From Wolbachia endosymbiont (group A) of Pogonocherus hispidulus (GTDB lineage: Bacteria; Pseudomonadota; Alphaproteobacteria; Rickettsiales; Anaplasmataceae), in the NCBI RefSeq assembly GCF_964028195.1, contig NZ_OZ034750.1, positions 1-64,000 on the forward strand: a stretch of DNA of 64,000 bases, given 5' to 3'. The position numbers were made by a program, and so were the translations under genes. The notes under the pieces are model-generated. The model was not told the DNA's origin, did not search any database, and saw only the letters and a program-made list of their open reading frames with translations. Shown piece by piece: positions 9,372 through 18,084 of this stretch; the first letter of the stretch is position 1, and each line of letters begins with the position of its first letter.

Positions 9372-12300
9372 ATATAGGCCGAGTTGTGGTCGTGATAAAT
9401 GTGGTCGCTTGTGTAATCAAACATTTTCACAAAGCCATTCTCTAGATAAAGATTATATTCGTGATGTTGATCTGATAATACAATATTATCTTGCTCCCCT
9501 AAATTGAAATGACTTGAATCTGACAGCAATTCGTAATTTGGATTATCTATTTTACTAATGCTGCTTATTACTTTGCCATTACCACTTGATATAGCTAAAC
9601 TATAACTATCACCATCCTTCATTATCTTGATGGACACCTTATCCTCAGGTAACACTATAAGCTTCTTTGTGCCACTATCGTGGATTACGAATTTGCCTTT
9701 TTCAAAATAGTATTTGTCTTCCGGCAAAGCACCAACCTTGTATTCTGATGTGTGCAGTTTGTTCCAAAAATCTAACACAGATTGCTTTTCTGCTCCTTCC
9801 GCTCTATCATACAAGGCTTTCACATCATTATAATCTATGGTTACATTTGCCTTGTGCTTCCCTTCTGAGTCCTGCTCGCGACTCTTTTCTATTTTGAGAA
9901 TTGTGTCTTTTAATACTACCTGTTCTTGCTCTTTCTCCTCCACTGAAGCTGTTCTTTTCGTTCTTGTTAAACTTTGTGATGGAATTGGCTGATCAGACTG
10001 CATTTCACTATTGTCGTTTGATACAGTTTTCTCTTCAGCAACTTGTGCAACAACATTAGTAGTACTATGAACTTCTGTCTTAGTTTCACTTACCTGCCCT
10101 TTTGGACTTTCGGTTTGTTTCTCTTTTGTGAATATTCTCTGATAGTCCGTGTAGCCTCTATTAGTATCACCGATATCGCCATCACCTTGATCGAAAGTTA
10201 TTTTTTTACTTCCATTCCCCATGTCCTCAATTTCAACTTGAGGAGAAACAGATGCTAGGAAATCGTTATAACTGTAGTTGTAGTCAGCAGAAAAGAATAT
10301 TTTCTCTTTGAAGTTATGGAAGTTATTAGATAACATTCCAATTTCTTCATCACCATCAAACAATTTTACTTTAGTGAAATATGTTTGATCTTTTATTCTA
10401 ACTATTTCACCACTGGAGTTTCTTTGTATGTGGTAATCATTTGGGTCGTACTTTATAGCAAAAAGTTTGCCAGAGCCATATTTCTCTAAGTTTATAGGGC
10501 CCACATTTACATGTTTATGGGAATGATCTCCCTTCTCATATTCATGTGCAAATACTGGGTCAATATATTTGTATTCGTCTGGTATGCCACTGTATTCTCT
10601 TCCTTTAGAATCAGACGGTGCTAATTTATATTGTCCATCCTTTTGCACTAACTTTAGATGAGTAATACTGCTCGGTAATTGAAACCTTACGTTTGCTCCG
10701 TGGTCATGAATGAACAAGTTACTTTCATTTATAACTTCACCTCTTTCATTTTTCACCTCTTCAGTAATATAGAAGCCCATATTTTTGAATGCATGTAGAT
10801 TTTCGCCTCCTTGCTTTACAACCGCTTCGTATACATCGTCGTCTGTCCTATCTGTTCCCTTATTATCCAGTAATTTTCCTTTTTCCACGATTACTCCATT
10901 TGCCTTTTGCTCATCAGAATATTGTGCATGCTTTGAATCCTGATGATTCAAAATTTTGGTACCTCTAAGGAGTAGAGAATCTAAATCTTTTTGGATGTGT
11001 CCAGTGCTAGGATGCAACAATTCATTTTCATGTAAATGCGCTTCATCAAAGTATTCATCGCGTTCAACTGTTCTGCCGTCTATTAAAGAAGCTTTGTAAT
11101 GACCGTTTTCTTTTGTAACTGCCATATAAGCACCACCATCATATTGAGTATTTAAGTTGTGCAATATATCCTCAAAAACAAAAGTTTCTTTAGTTTGGCC
11201 TTCAACTTGCTTAAAAAATCCTGATTCGCTCGATAATTCTCCAAGCTTTGTATTTCCGTCATATATGGACAGCGCACCCTTATTTCCATGACCAAGAGCT
11301 TTGATAGAGAAAATCTTACCTTCTTGTAGGTCAATATGATTTGTACCTCTTATCAAGTTTAAATCGATATTGATCATTTCTTCTAACATCTTTTCTACGT
11401 CGATGTTCTGAGTTGACTTTAACTGTTTTGAACCAGTGCTTATCATCTCATCGAGCAAGGATTTTTTCAATTCTTCATATCGAGAGGAAGAATTAATGAA
11501 ATTATGTTGTTCCAAAAGTTTTTCACGAGAAATCTCTTGTCTATGGTATTTTTCACCTACTTCATTGGATTCCTTGAGAATCTGCTCATCCAGGGCTTTT
11601 AATGCATTATCATAAACTTTCTTTAAATTCTCATCATAATTTGACAATGTCCTTAAAGCCTGATTTTTATACTCTAAGCTGTTTTGATATTCATTACCTT
11701 GTTGATCAGAGTAAGTTAGTTTATCCTGTCCATCAGAAGTTTTGATTACCTTTAAGAAATGATATTCCTTTGATATATCGAGGTTATCATTTGTTGCCCT
11801 ATTAACAGCACGAGCATAATCATAAAACGACACATGTTCTACAGAAGAAAAACTTCCAACGTTTTCTCCATCCATTTTTTCTATATTTGCTTTATAGTAG
11901 GATACGTTTTTAATTTCTCCACCCAATATTTCCTGACCAGTTGCTATAAAATCTCCTTTTGTAACTTGCAAAGCGTTGAGATGTTCCATTGCAGTTTCTG
12001 TATCATTCTCAGCAAGCCAACTTTTGAAGTCAGCATCATGTCCTTTTATGTCTTTCAAGAAACTTTTTGACTCATCTGAGTTACCTTGACGTAAAGCATC
12101 TAGGTAGTCTCTTAATAAACTAGGATCTTTTTCCTGTAAGTACATTATCAACGCATGACCTGTTTTATAAACCAGGCTATTTGCTTCGCTGTCCTTTGAA
12201 TATTCTAAACTTAAAATTTTATCTAAATCCAAATTTGCAGCTTCAGTTTTGTCGATACTTGATCCTTGAGAATTGAATTTATGATCTGAATGATGCTCAA

Positions 12301-12790
12301 AGTAATCTGCAATTCCTTCCATTAATACTGTAGGTAGGTGCTTACCTCCTGTAGCCAAGTAAGTTAAACCATGTGCAAATTCATGCTGAAGGTTATGAAC
12401 GCCACCTTGCTGATAGACATACATTTCAGCAAAAACATCAGCTTCCCCTTTGTAGTAACATTTACCACCCTCATCTCCAAGGTAAGAACCGAAACGCTCG
12501 CTTCCGCCAAGGTGAGTGTAATCATCCTTGTCATCAAACATATAAATTTTAAATGTTTGTTCTGAGTTGCTGTGTTCTAACTTGAATGTATCTTTAAAAC
12601 TAGTAGCTGTTTCTTTTATCTCACTTTCAATTGTTGCAATTTTACTTGCTCTTAAATTATGAGAATAAACTTCTACTTTAATATTTAAATCTTTAACTTC
12701 TACAACATGTGGCGAATTAAACCCTTTGCCGTTATTGTTAAAGTATTCTTCTTTAGTTATATTTTTATTTATTTGTTGATTGATTGTCAT
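9362..12790 (-). CDS. Large M9 (collagenase)-like zinc metalloprotease, 1142 aa
   Basis: Residues 136-140 are HEFAH, and a downstream glutamate lies in LMEGIADYFEHH (E158). This HExxH plus glutamate layout, in the context LQHEFAHGL...VLMEGIADYFEH, is that of peptidase family M9 (microbial collagenase). The N terminus has no clear signal peptide. After the protease region come repeated beta-type segments, for example GKIFSIKALG near residue 500 and GKLFAIKYD near 770, a low-complexity acidic/serine linker near 920-970 with RTKRTA, and a C-terminal globular part. Lack of a signal peptide plus large size fit a protein exported by another route, such as the type IV system, but that is inference. 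The stop codon lies inside a palindromic-element end. Confidence 0.75.
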   Translation of the reverse strand: MTINQQINKNITKEEYFNNNGKGFNSPHVVEVKDLNIKVEVYSHNLRASKIATIESEIKETATSFKDTFKLEHSNSEQTFKIYMFDDKDDYTHLGGSERFGSYLGDEGGKCYYKGEADVFAEMYVYQQGGVHNLQHEFAHGLTYLATGGKHLPTVLMEGIADYFEHHSDHKFNSQGSSIDKTEAANLDLDKILSLEYSKDSEANSLVYKTGHALIMYLQEKDPSLLRDYLDALRQGNSDESKSFLKDIKGHDADFKSWLAENDTETAMEHLNALQVTKGDFIATGQEILGGEIKNVSYYKANIEKMDGENVGSFSSVEHVSFYDYARAVNRATNDNLDISKEYHFLKVIKTSDGQDKLTYSDQQGNEYQNSLEYKNQALRTLSNYDENLKKVYDNALKALDEQILKESNEVGEKYHRQEISREKLLEQHNFINSSSRYEELKKSLLDEMISTGSKQLKSTQNIDVEKMLEEMINIDLNLIRGTNHIDLQEGKIFSIKALGHGNKGALSIYDGNTKLGELSSESGFFKQVEGQTKETFVFEDILHNLNTQYDGGAYMAVTKENGHYKASLIDGRTVERDEYFDEAHLHENELLHPSTGHIQKDLDSLLLRGTKILNHQDSKHAQYSDEQKANGVIVEKGKLLDNKGTDRTDDDVYEAVVKQGGENLHAFKNMGFYITEEVKNERGEVINESNLFIHDHGANVRFQLPSSITHLKLVQKDGQYKLAPSDSKGREYSGIPDEYKYIDPVFAHEYEKGDHSHKHVNVGPINLEKYGSGKLFAIKYDPNDYHIQRNSSGEIVRIKDQTYFTKVKLFDGDEEIGMLSNNFHNFKEKIFFSADYNYSYNDFLASVSPQVEIEDMGNGSKKITFDQGDGDIGDTNRGYTDYQRIFTKEKQTESPKGQVSETKTEVHSTTNVVAQVAEEKTVSNDNSEMQSDQPIPSQSLTRTKRTASVEEKEQEQVVLKDTILKIEKSREQDSEGKHKANVTIDYNDVKALYDRAEGAEKQSVLDFWNKLHTSEYKVGALPEDKYYFEKGKFVIHDSGTKKLIVLPEDKVSIKIMKDGDSYSLAISSGNGKVISSISKIDNPNYELLSDSSHFNLGEQDNIVLSDQHHEYNLYLENGFVKMFDYTSDHIYHDHNSAYIYS

Positions 12791-13033
12791 AATTCTAACC
12801 TCTAATTTATTAACTCTTCAAATATGAGGTGATCTCTACTAAAAAAGTATGAATTTTCATATTGGCATAATCTATATCTTAGTGAAGAAATATAAGTAAT
12901 TAATTTAATATGAACAATATAAGATATAGCTTGACTACAAAAAAATCTAGATTCTAATGTCACATTGAATAGGGTAAGAATTTAAAAGCAAATTGACTTT
13001 CATTCCACCAAAGCACTATACTAAAACCACGAT
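12791..13033. other. AT-rich intergenic region upstream of tRNA-Val
   Basis: About 240 bp between the divergent M9-like gene and tRNA-Val. It should hold both promoters. I cannot fix hexamers with confidence. No ORF or palindromic element is seen. Confidence 0.4.
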
Positions 13034-13106
13034 GGGTAATTAGCTCAGTTGGTAGAGCACTTGCTTGACGTGCAAGCGGTCGCTGGTTCGAACCCAGTGT
13101 TACCCA
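13034..13106 (+). tRNA. tRNA-Val (GAC)
   Basis: Complete cloverleaf of 73 nt. The acceptor pairs GGGTAAT with GTTACCC and the discriminator is A. The D arm is GCTC...GAGC. The anticodon stem is CTTGC/GCAAG with loop TTGACGT, giving anticodon GAC for valine. The T arm is GCTGG-TTCGAAC-CCAGT. CCA is not encoded. The CDF transporter start codon lies only 11 nt downstream, so the two are probably on one transcript. Confidence 0.95.
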
Positions 13107-13117
13107 CGTTTTTGTTT

Positions 13118-14029
13118 ATGAAAAGATTTTATATGACAGCAGTGCATAACGGTAAACACTCAGCAGCACAGTCCAAGCGCTTAATCTATTCCATAATAAT
13201 AGTTGCGATAACAATGTTTATGGAAATAGTAGGTGGAATAATTTCACATTCGCTTGCTCTACTATCAGATGCAGGGCATATGCTCACTGACCTCTTTGCC
13301 TTAGTTTTAAGCTGGTTAGCACACAAATTTTCAGCTAAGAAATCTGATTTGCAGAGATCATACGGGTATCATCGGTTGCAAATAATTGCAGCATTTGTTA
13401 ATGGTTTAACTTTATTCTTCATTGCAGTAATTATTATAATTGAATCAATAAAGAGGTTTATTTTTCCAGTCAATGTTGAGTGGAAAGTAATGTTAATAAT
13501 TGCTACACTCGGTCTTGTCTCTAACATAATAGTCTTTTTTATATTACATAGTAAATGCGAGAGCAATATAAACATAAAAAGTGCTGTACTACACGTTATA
13601 GGAGATATTTTAGGTTCTGTAGCTGCTATACTTGCATCCATAATTATCATGCTTACCGGGTGGCAAATGGTGGATCCGATTTTATCGGTATTTGTCAGTG
13701 TAATCATTTTGAATAGTGGCTACAAAATTCTAAAGAATTCTTGCCACATACTTCTTGAAGGTACACCTGAAGGGATATCTACTGAGGAAATAAAAAGTAA
13801 GATCACATCAGAATTACCTGAAGTGATAGATGTGCACCACATACATGCATGGTCACTGTCTGATAATTATTTTATAATTACCATGCATGCCAAAGTAAAG
13901 CAAGATGCACAACACACTGATATTTTGTATGAGATAAAAAAAATACTACTAAATAGGTTCGAGATAGCACACTCTACAGTCGAGATCGAATACGATGAGT
14001 GTGCGGATAATAAAATACTTAAACATTGA
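13118..14029 (+). CDS. Cation diffusion facilitator (Zn/Cd/Fe-type efflux), 303 aa
   Basis: Inner-membrane metal:proton antiporter. Two HxxxD metal sites are visible, SDAGHMLTD in helix 2 and HVIGDILGS in helix 5, giving the 2H-2D site typical of zinc/cadmium exporters. Six hydrophobic segments are followed by a C-terminal cytoplasmic domain with HHIHAWSL. The reading frame is open back into tRNA-Val (ATG at 13049), but that start would use tRNA bases. ATG at 13118 or 13133 is the sensible start. The metal specificity is inferred from the residues only. Confidence 0.9.
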   Translation: MKRFYMTAVHNGKHSAAQSKRLIYSIIIVAITMFMEIVGGIISHSLALLSDAGHMLTDLFALVLSWLAHKFSAKKSDLQRSYGYHRLQIIAAFVNGLTLFFIAVIIIIESIKRFIFPVNVEWKVMLIIATLGLVSNIIVFFILHSKCESNINIKSAVLHVIGDILGSVAAILASIIIMLTGWQMVDPILSVFVSVIILNSGYKILKNSCHILLEGTPEGISTEEIKSKITSELPEVIDVHHIHAWSLSDNYFIITMHAKVKQDAQHTDILYEIKKILLNRFEIAHSTVEIEYDECADNKILKH

Positions 14030-14081
14030 CGTTTTAAATTATTATGCTATTACTAGAGTGTAATGATGTCAAAGGTAGGCT

Positions 14082-15902
14082 ATGATAGGCATTTCTCAAA
14101 TACAATTTCCTTCAAAGGAATCTAGCAAGCTAAAGTTTGTTAGTTATTTTGCAACTTTTGTTTCTTTAAGCATTATCACTAATCCCGTTAATGTTCTTTT
14201 TTCTCTTGGTACTATATTCTTCAGGTCTGAAATTAAAACTCTTTATATCTACAAAGAAATAAAAACGGCAAAACAGCAAAAAATGAGCAAAAGGGAATAT
14301 TGGGAAATATTTTTTAAGAACAATACAATCAAGGTAGCAGCCTTCCTCTTGTTTTCTGCTTTCATAACATATCTAACTTTCACTACCACTTTCTTGCTTA
14401 TTTCGTTACTGGGAACTATACCACTTACAATGCTATTAATTTTATTGCAGAGTGAACTAAGGCCAAAAGATTTTAACCCATTTACGCTGCTTAAAGCTTC
14501 TATAAATTTCTTTTTGGAAGGTATAAAAGAGAATTTACGTGGTATGGTTAATAGTTTTGATGTTAAGCTTGAACATTTACTGCCCCATCAATTAAATGAT
14601 GATATCATTAAAAATATTGATAAATTAAAAGATAAGTATGGTGAAAAAGTATCCGAAGACGTTATTAATGATAGAGAATTTAAGCAATTTATTGAATATA
14701 TAAATGATTTAAATGAACTTAATTATCGTCAATTTAGTGATGAGGATAAAGGAAGAGTAATTACATTTTTAAATGACTTTTGCAAAGATGATCAAAAGTA
14801 TAGCTCCCGCTTTACAGGTGGACGGATTTTACTTTTAGTTCTGAAAGCCTGCAATGATGGAGACAGAGAAGCTGTAAAAAATAAAAAAGACGCGTTAATT
14901 ACAAATTTGCTTGATAGCCAAACTTTCTCTAGAAAAGAGCGAATTCCTAACACTTGCTTCACCGGTATTATCTATAGAATGTTAAGCACGCTAGAGGGTA
15001 TTCATCCTGATCCAGAAATTAGATTTACTCCTCCTAGGCAAATATTACTTCCAGGAGCACAAAATGAAGCACGTAAGTTCATGTTAGACAGGTTAAAAAA
15101 CAAGAAAAACAATAAAGAAATTTTTAAGGCTTGGTATGACGTTCAAAATGGTTATGAAGACGATGAAAGTCAAAAAATAGTTGATGATTTTATTTCAGAA
15201 GTAAGTATTCCTTTAATGAGAAAATTATTGAGTATTACTTCTCAATATAGTGAACAAATTGTGCTGACGTTAATGAAAAATATTAGCTCTATAAAGTTAA
15301 ATAAATTACAATGTTGTGAGCTGGTTCAGCACATGAGAAATAAACTGCAGGAGCATGGTTTAGGTGACCAAGAAAGTTTACTCGAAAACATCGGAAAAAA
15401 AGTATTCTTAGAGCTATTAAATCGAGATCTACTCGAGACAGATTTTTCTCTCAAGGATTCATCTTTGGATGGAGCTAAAAGAATAGCTAACAAAATAATA
15501 ATAGGAGAAGTTGAGAAATTTAGGTCAGAAGCTGCTGAAAAGGCTAGGGAAGTTAACTCTATAGAAGTTCAAGTGGATGTTACATTGCGGGGTCTGTCAA
15601 CCTTGCCGCGAGAAAAGAAGTGTTGCATTGCATATAGCAGACTAAGTGGCCAGTATGAAGGTGATGAGAGAGAGATAATGGAGAACATCTTACTAAAAAA
15701 ATTAGAGATAACGAAAAAAGAAATGAATAAGATGCTAGAAGAGAATGATATACGTAAACTAAAATTAGCACTTGATGATGCATGTAAGAAAAGTGGAAAA
15801 AACATGGAAGAAATGATAAAAGAAGTAGAAGAAGTAGTCTCAAGTCGTTTCTCGCATGAAGTATCTGTTAGTAATATAGCAACAGAGTCAGCACACTTAT
15901 AA
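14082..15902 (+). CDS. Hypothetical membrane protein, 606 aa
   Basis: I do not recognise this protein. The first 125 residues contain about three hydrophobic segments (near 25-50, 85-105 and 105-125), then a long, soluble, highly charged helical region of nearly 480 residues rich in K, E, D and N. Residues 500-590 look coiled-coil. Composition resembles other Wolbachia-specific membrane-anchored proteins with a cytosolic or secreted tail. The 3' end overlaps the convergent plsY gene by 6 bp. It lies 52 bp after the cation transporter. Confidence 0.7.
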   Translation: MIGISQIQFPSKESSKLKFVSYFATFVSLSIITNPVNVLFSLGTIFFRSEIKTLYIYKEIKTAKQQKMSKREYWEIFFKNNTIKVAAFLLFSAFITYLTFTTTFLLISLLGTIPLTMLLILLQSELRPKDFNPFTLLKASINFFLEGIKENLRGMVNSFDVKLEHLLPHQLNDDIIKNIDKLKDKYGEKVSEDVINDREFKQFIEYINDLNELNYRQFSDEDKGRVITFLNDFCKDDQKYSSRFTGGRILLLVLKACNDGDREAVKNKKDALITNLLDSQTFSRKERIPNTCFTGIIYRMLSTLEGIHPDPEIRFTPPRQILLPGAQNEARKFMLDRLKNKKNNKEIFKAWYDVQNGYEDDESQKIVDDFISEVSIPLMRKLLSITSQYSEQIVLTLMKNISSIKLNKLQCCELVQHMRNKLQEHGLGDQESLLENIGKKVFLELLNRDLLETDFSLKDSSLDGAKRIANKIIIGEVEKFRSEAAEKAREVNSIEVQVDVTLRGLSTLPREKKCCIAYSRLSGQYEGDEREIMENILLKKLEITKKEMNKMLEENDIRKLKLALDDACKKSGKNMEEMIKEVEEVVSSRFSHEVSVSNIATESAHL

Positions 15903-16469
15903 AAATTTATTTTCCTTACCTTGCAGAAGATTCACAATATTTCTGTGGTGTTTTAGGAAGACCAGTGCTCCTATAATTAGTAATGTTAAGAACAAATTCC
16001 TCTGAAAAAAAAAGGACCATGCTACAGCCGTTGAAGTAGCACTGAGTGAAGCAAGGGAAGAGTATCTAAAGGCAAGAAAGACTATTATCCAAATTATTAC
16101 GAATACTAAAGTAATATCAATGTTAAATGCTATCAGTATCCCTAGAGTGGTTGCAACGCCCTTTCCTCCACTGAATTTTAGCCAAATAGGAAACATGTGT
16201 CCTAAAACTGCTAAAATTGCAGATACATATATATAAAAATCGTTATTATCACAAAATTGTTGTGCTATATAAACGGCAATAAATCCCTTAAAGGAATCCA
16301 GAAATAATGCCAAAGCAGCAAGAAATTTATTTCCCGTCCTTGCAACGTTTGTAGCACCAATGTTTCCTGAACCTACTTCTCTTAAGTTTATCCCTTTTAT
16401 TCTTGTAATAATTAAGCTAAACGGTATTGAACCGAGTATGTAGGATAGTGTAAGGACTATAACTAACAC
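15897..16469 (-). CDS. plsY: Glycerol-3-phosphate acyltransferase PlsY
   Basis: Integral membrane enzyme that acylates glycerol-3-phosphate from acyl-phosphate, the first step of phospholipid synthesis. The three PlsY motifs are visible: SIPFSLII, GSGNIGATNVARTGN and GHMFPIWLKFSGGKGVAT. Length of 190 residues is normal. The start appears to be GTG at 16469, which lies within the terminal repeat of a palindromic element. No clear Shine-Dalgarno precedes it. Together with psd and pssA in this window it covers much of phosphatidylethanolamine synthesis. Confidence 0.92.
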   Translation of the reverse strand: MLVIVLTLSYILGSIPFSLIITRIKGINLREVGSGNIGATNVARTGNKFLAALALFLDSFKGFIAVYIAQQFCDNNDFYIYVSAILAVLGHMFPIWLKFSGGKGVATTLGILIAFNIDITLVFVIIWIIVFLAFRYSSLASLSATSTAVAWSFFFQRNLFLTLLIIGALVFLKHHRNIVNLLQGKENKFL

Positions 16470-16595
16470 AGGTAAAATTTACTGATTAATAATCGCAAAA
16501 TTTCGTCATCCCGCTGCTTGTTAGCGGGATCTATGCTGAGATACCGCGAATAAATCGCGGTATGACGTAGGGAAATCTTACTTATTATAGCTATA
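16457..16595. repeat. Palindromic element with CTATAGCTAA-like terminal repeats
   Basis: The left end is CTATAACTAACACAGGTAA (16457 onward) and the right end is ATTATAGCTATA (to 16595). The core at 16504-16567 is GTCATCCCGCTGC...TATGAC with two hairpins (CCGCTG/TAGCGG and ACCGCGA/TCGCGGT). The left end overlaps the first codons of plsY. Confidence 0.65.
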
Positions 16596-16616
16596 CCTCT
16601 CCGCATATGCCAAAAT

Positions 16617-18083
16617 TTAATTGATTTTATTATTCCTCAGCCTTTTTAGGTAGCACTGAACTTCCTCGTTAATCTGATTACTAAACAGTATAAGCGCTGT
16701 CATGTTGATAAGAGCTAAACAAGAGAATAAAGTTCCGCCAATATTAGCAATAGCCATTATGTCTTTAGAAAGGCCAGAGAAAAACGCCACAATTATTACC
16801 GCTATGCGATATATCACTATACTTTTTGCACCAAACAAATATAACCACCCCATTTCACAACAATATACAAATGAAATTACCGAAGAAAATGCAAACAAAG
16901 GTGCAGCTATGGTTAAAAGTATAGGAAACCATGGAGAAACTGTCTCAAATGCCTTTTGAGTAATTAATATCCCTTCACCAACACTAGTCTGGTATGTACC
17001 TGTTATTACTATTGTTATTCCTGTTAAACAGCAAATTAACATTGTGTCAAAGCATGGTTCTATCATAGCAACAAGCCCAGTTCTTACTGGTTCTTCATCT
17101 TTAGTTGTTGCATGAGTAATTGAAGCAGAACCAACACCCGCTTCGCTGGCAAAGATTGCCCTTTGAATTCCAGCAACAAATGCTCCTACCATCCCTCCGC
17201 CAACAGCATTAAAATCTATCATGCTGGAAAATAATATCTTAAATGTGTGACCAAGATTGTGGATATTAAATCCAATAATAACAAGGCAGCTACATATATA
17301 TATGAGTGACATAATAGGCACTAGTGCAGAAGATACTCTAGCTATCCTTTTAATTCCGCCAATAATCACTAGAGCAAGCAGCGCAGAGATTATGGAAGAA
17401 AGAAACCAAGAGTGACCATCTACCCAACTTGAATAGCCAGATAATATTGAAACCATTTGGTTGGTTTGAAACGCTACACTTCCACCAAGACCTGATAATA
17501 CAAAAAATACTGCATACATGGCAGCTAGCACAATACCAAGTTTTTTAAATCCAAATTCCTCCAGACCATTCCTTATATACTGAAAGGGACCACTAAATAA
17601 TTGGTCCTGATCTTCTGTTCTATGTCTAAACGCCAATGTTACCTCAGCAAACTTTGCAGACATACCAAAAAAACCTGTAATCATCATCCAAGGCACCGCT
17701 CCTGGCCCTCCCATTGAAACTGCAATTGCGACTCCAGCAACAGTTCCAAGGCCTACTGTGCTTGAGAGTGCAGTTATAAACGCCTGAAAATGCGTGATGT
17801 GGCCATCATGGTGATCTGTATCATATTTTCCGAAAAGAATAGCAAATGCATGCTTAAACATTCTTATGTTAAGAAACTTAAAGCGTAAGGTTAAAAATAC
17901 ATAACCAAAGGATAGTAGAAGAAGTATGAACGGTATATAAAAGATTTTGAAAAACAGCACTTCATTCATGAAGTTATTTATTCCATTCAACACAGCGTCA
18001 TAACTTTCGTAAAAACCTGAAGCAGCATACGCATCATTAAATAATAGGCAAAATAACACCATACAAAGTAATCTATAAATCAT
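16617..18083 (-). CDS. Sodium:alanine/glycine symporter family (AGCS) protein 1
   Basis: An inner-membrane amino-acid:sodium symporter of 488 residues. Family signatures include STVGLGTVAGVAIAVSMGGPGAVPWMM near 110-140, KFAEVTLAFRHR, and the conserved AGVGSASITHA segment near residue 325. The N terminus (residues 1-20) looks like a cleavable signal or first membrane helix. ATG at 18083 has AAAGGA upstream and lies one base after the stop of the paralogue at 18085, so the two are an operon and probably arose by tandem duplication. Confidence 0.9.
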   Translation of the reverse strand: MIYRLLCMVLFCLLFNDAYAASGFYESYDAVLNGINNFMNEVLFFKIFYIPFILLLLSFGYVFLTLRFKFLNIRMFKHAFAILFGKYDTDHHDGHITHFQAFITALSSTVGLGTVAGVAIAVSMGGPGAVPWMMITGFFGMSAKFAEVTLAFRHRTEDQDQLFSGPFQYIRNGLEEFGFKKLGIVLAAMYAVFFVLSGLGGSVAFQTNQMVSILSGYSSWVDGHSWFLSSIISALLALVIIGGIKRIARVSSALVPIMSLIYICSCLVIIGFNIHNLGHTFKILFSSMIDFNAVGGGMVGAFVAGIQRAIFASEAGVGSASITHATTKDEEPVRTGLVAMIEPCFDTMLICCLTGITIVITGTYQTSVGEGILITQKAFETVSPWFPILLTIAAPLFAFSSVISFVYCCEMGWLYLFGAKSIVIYRIAVIIVAFFSGLSKDIMAIANIGGTLFSCLALINMTALILFSNQINEEVQCYLKRLRNNKIN

Positions 18084-18084
18084 G

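Noticed and set aside
13049..13117. Upstream ATG for the cation exporter
   Set aside because: Lies inside tRNA-Val; translating it would use tRNA sequence.
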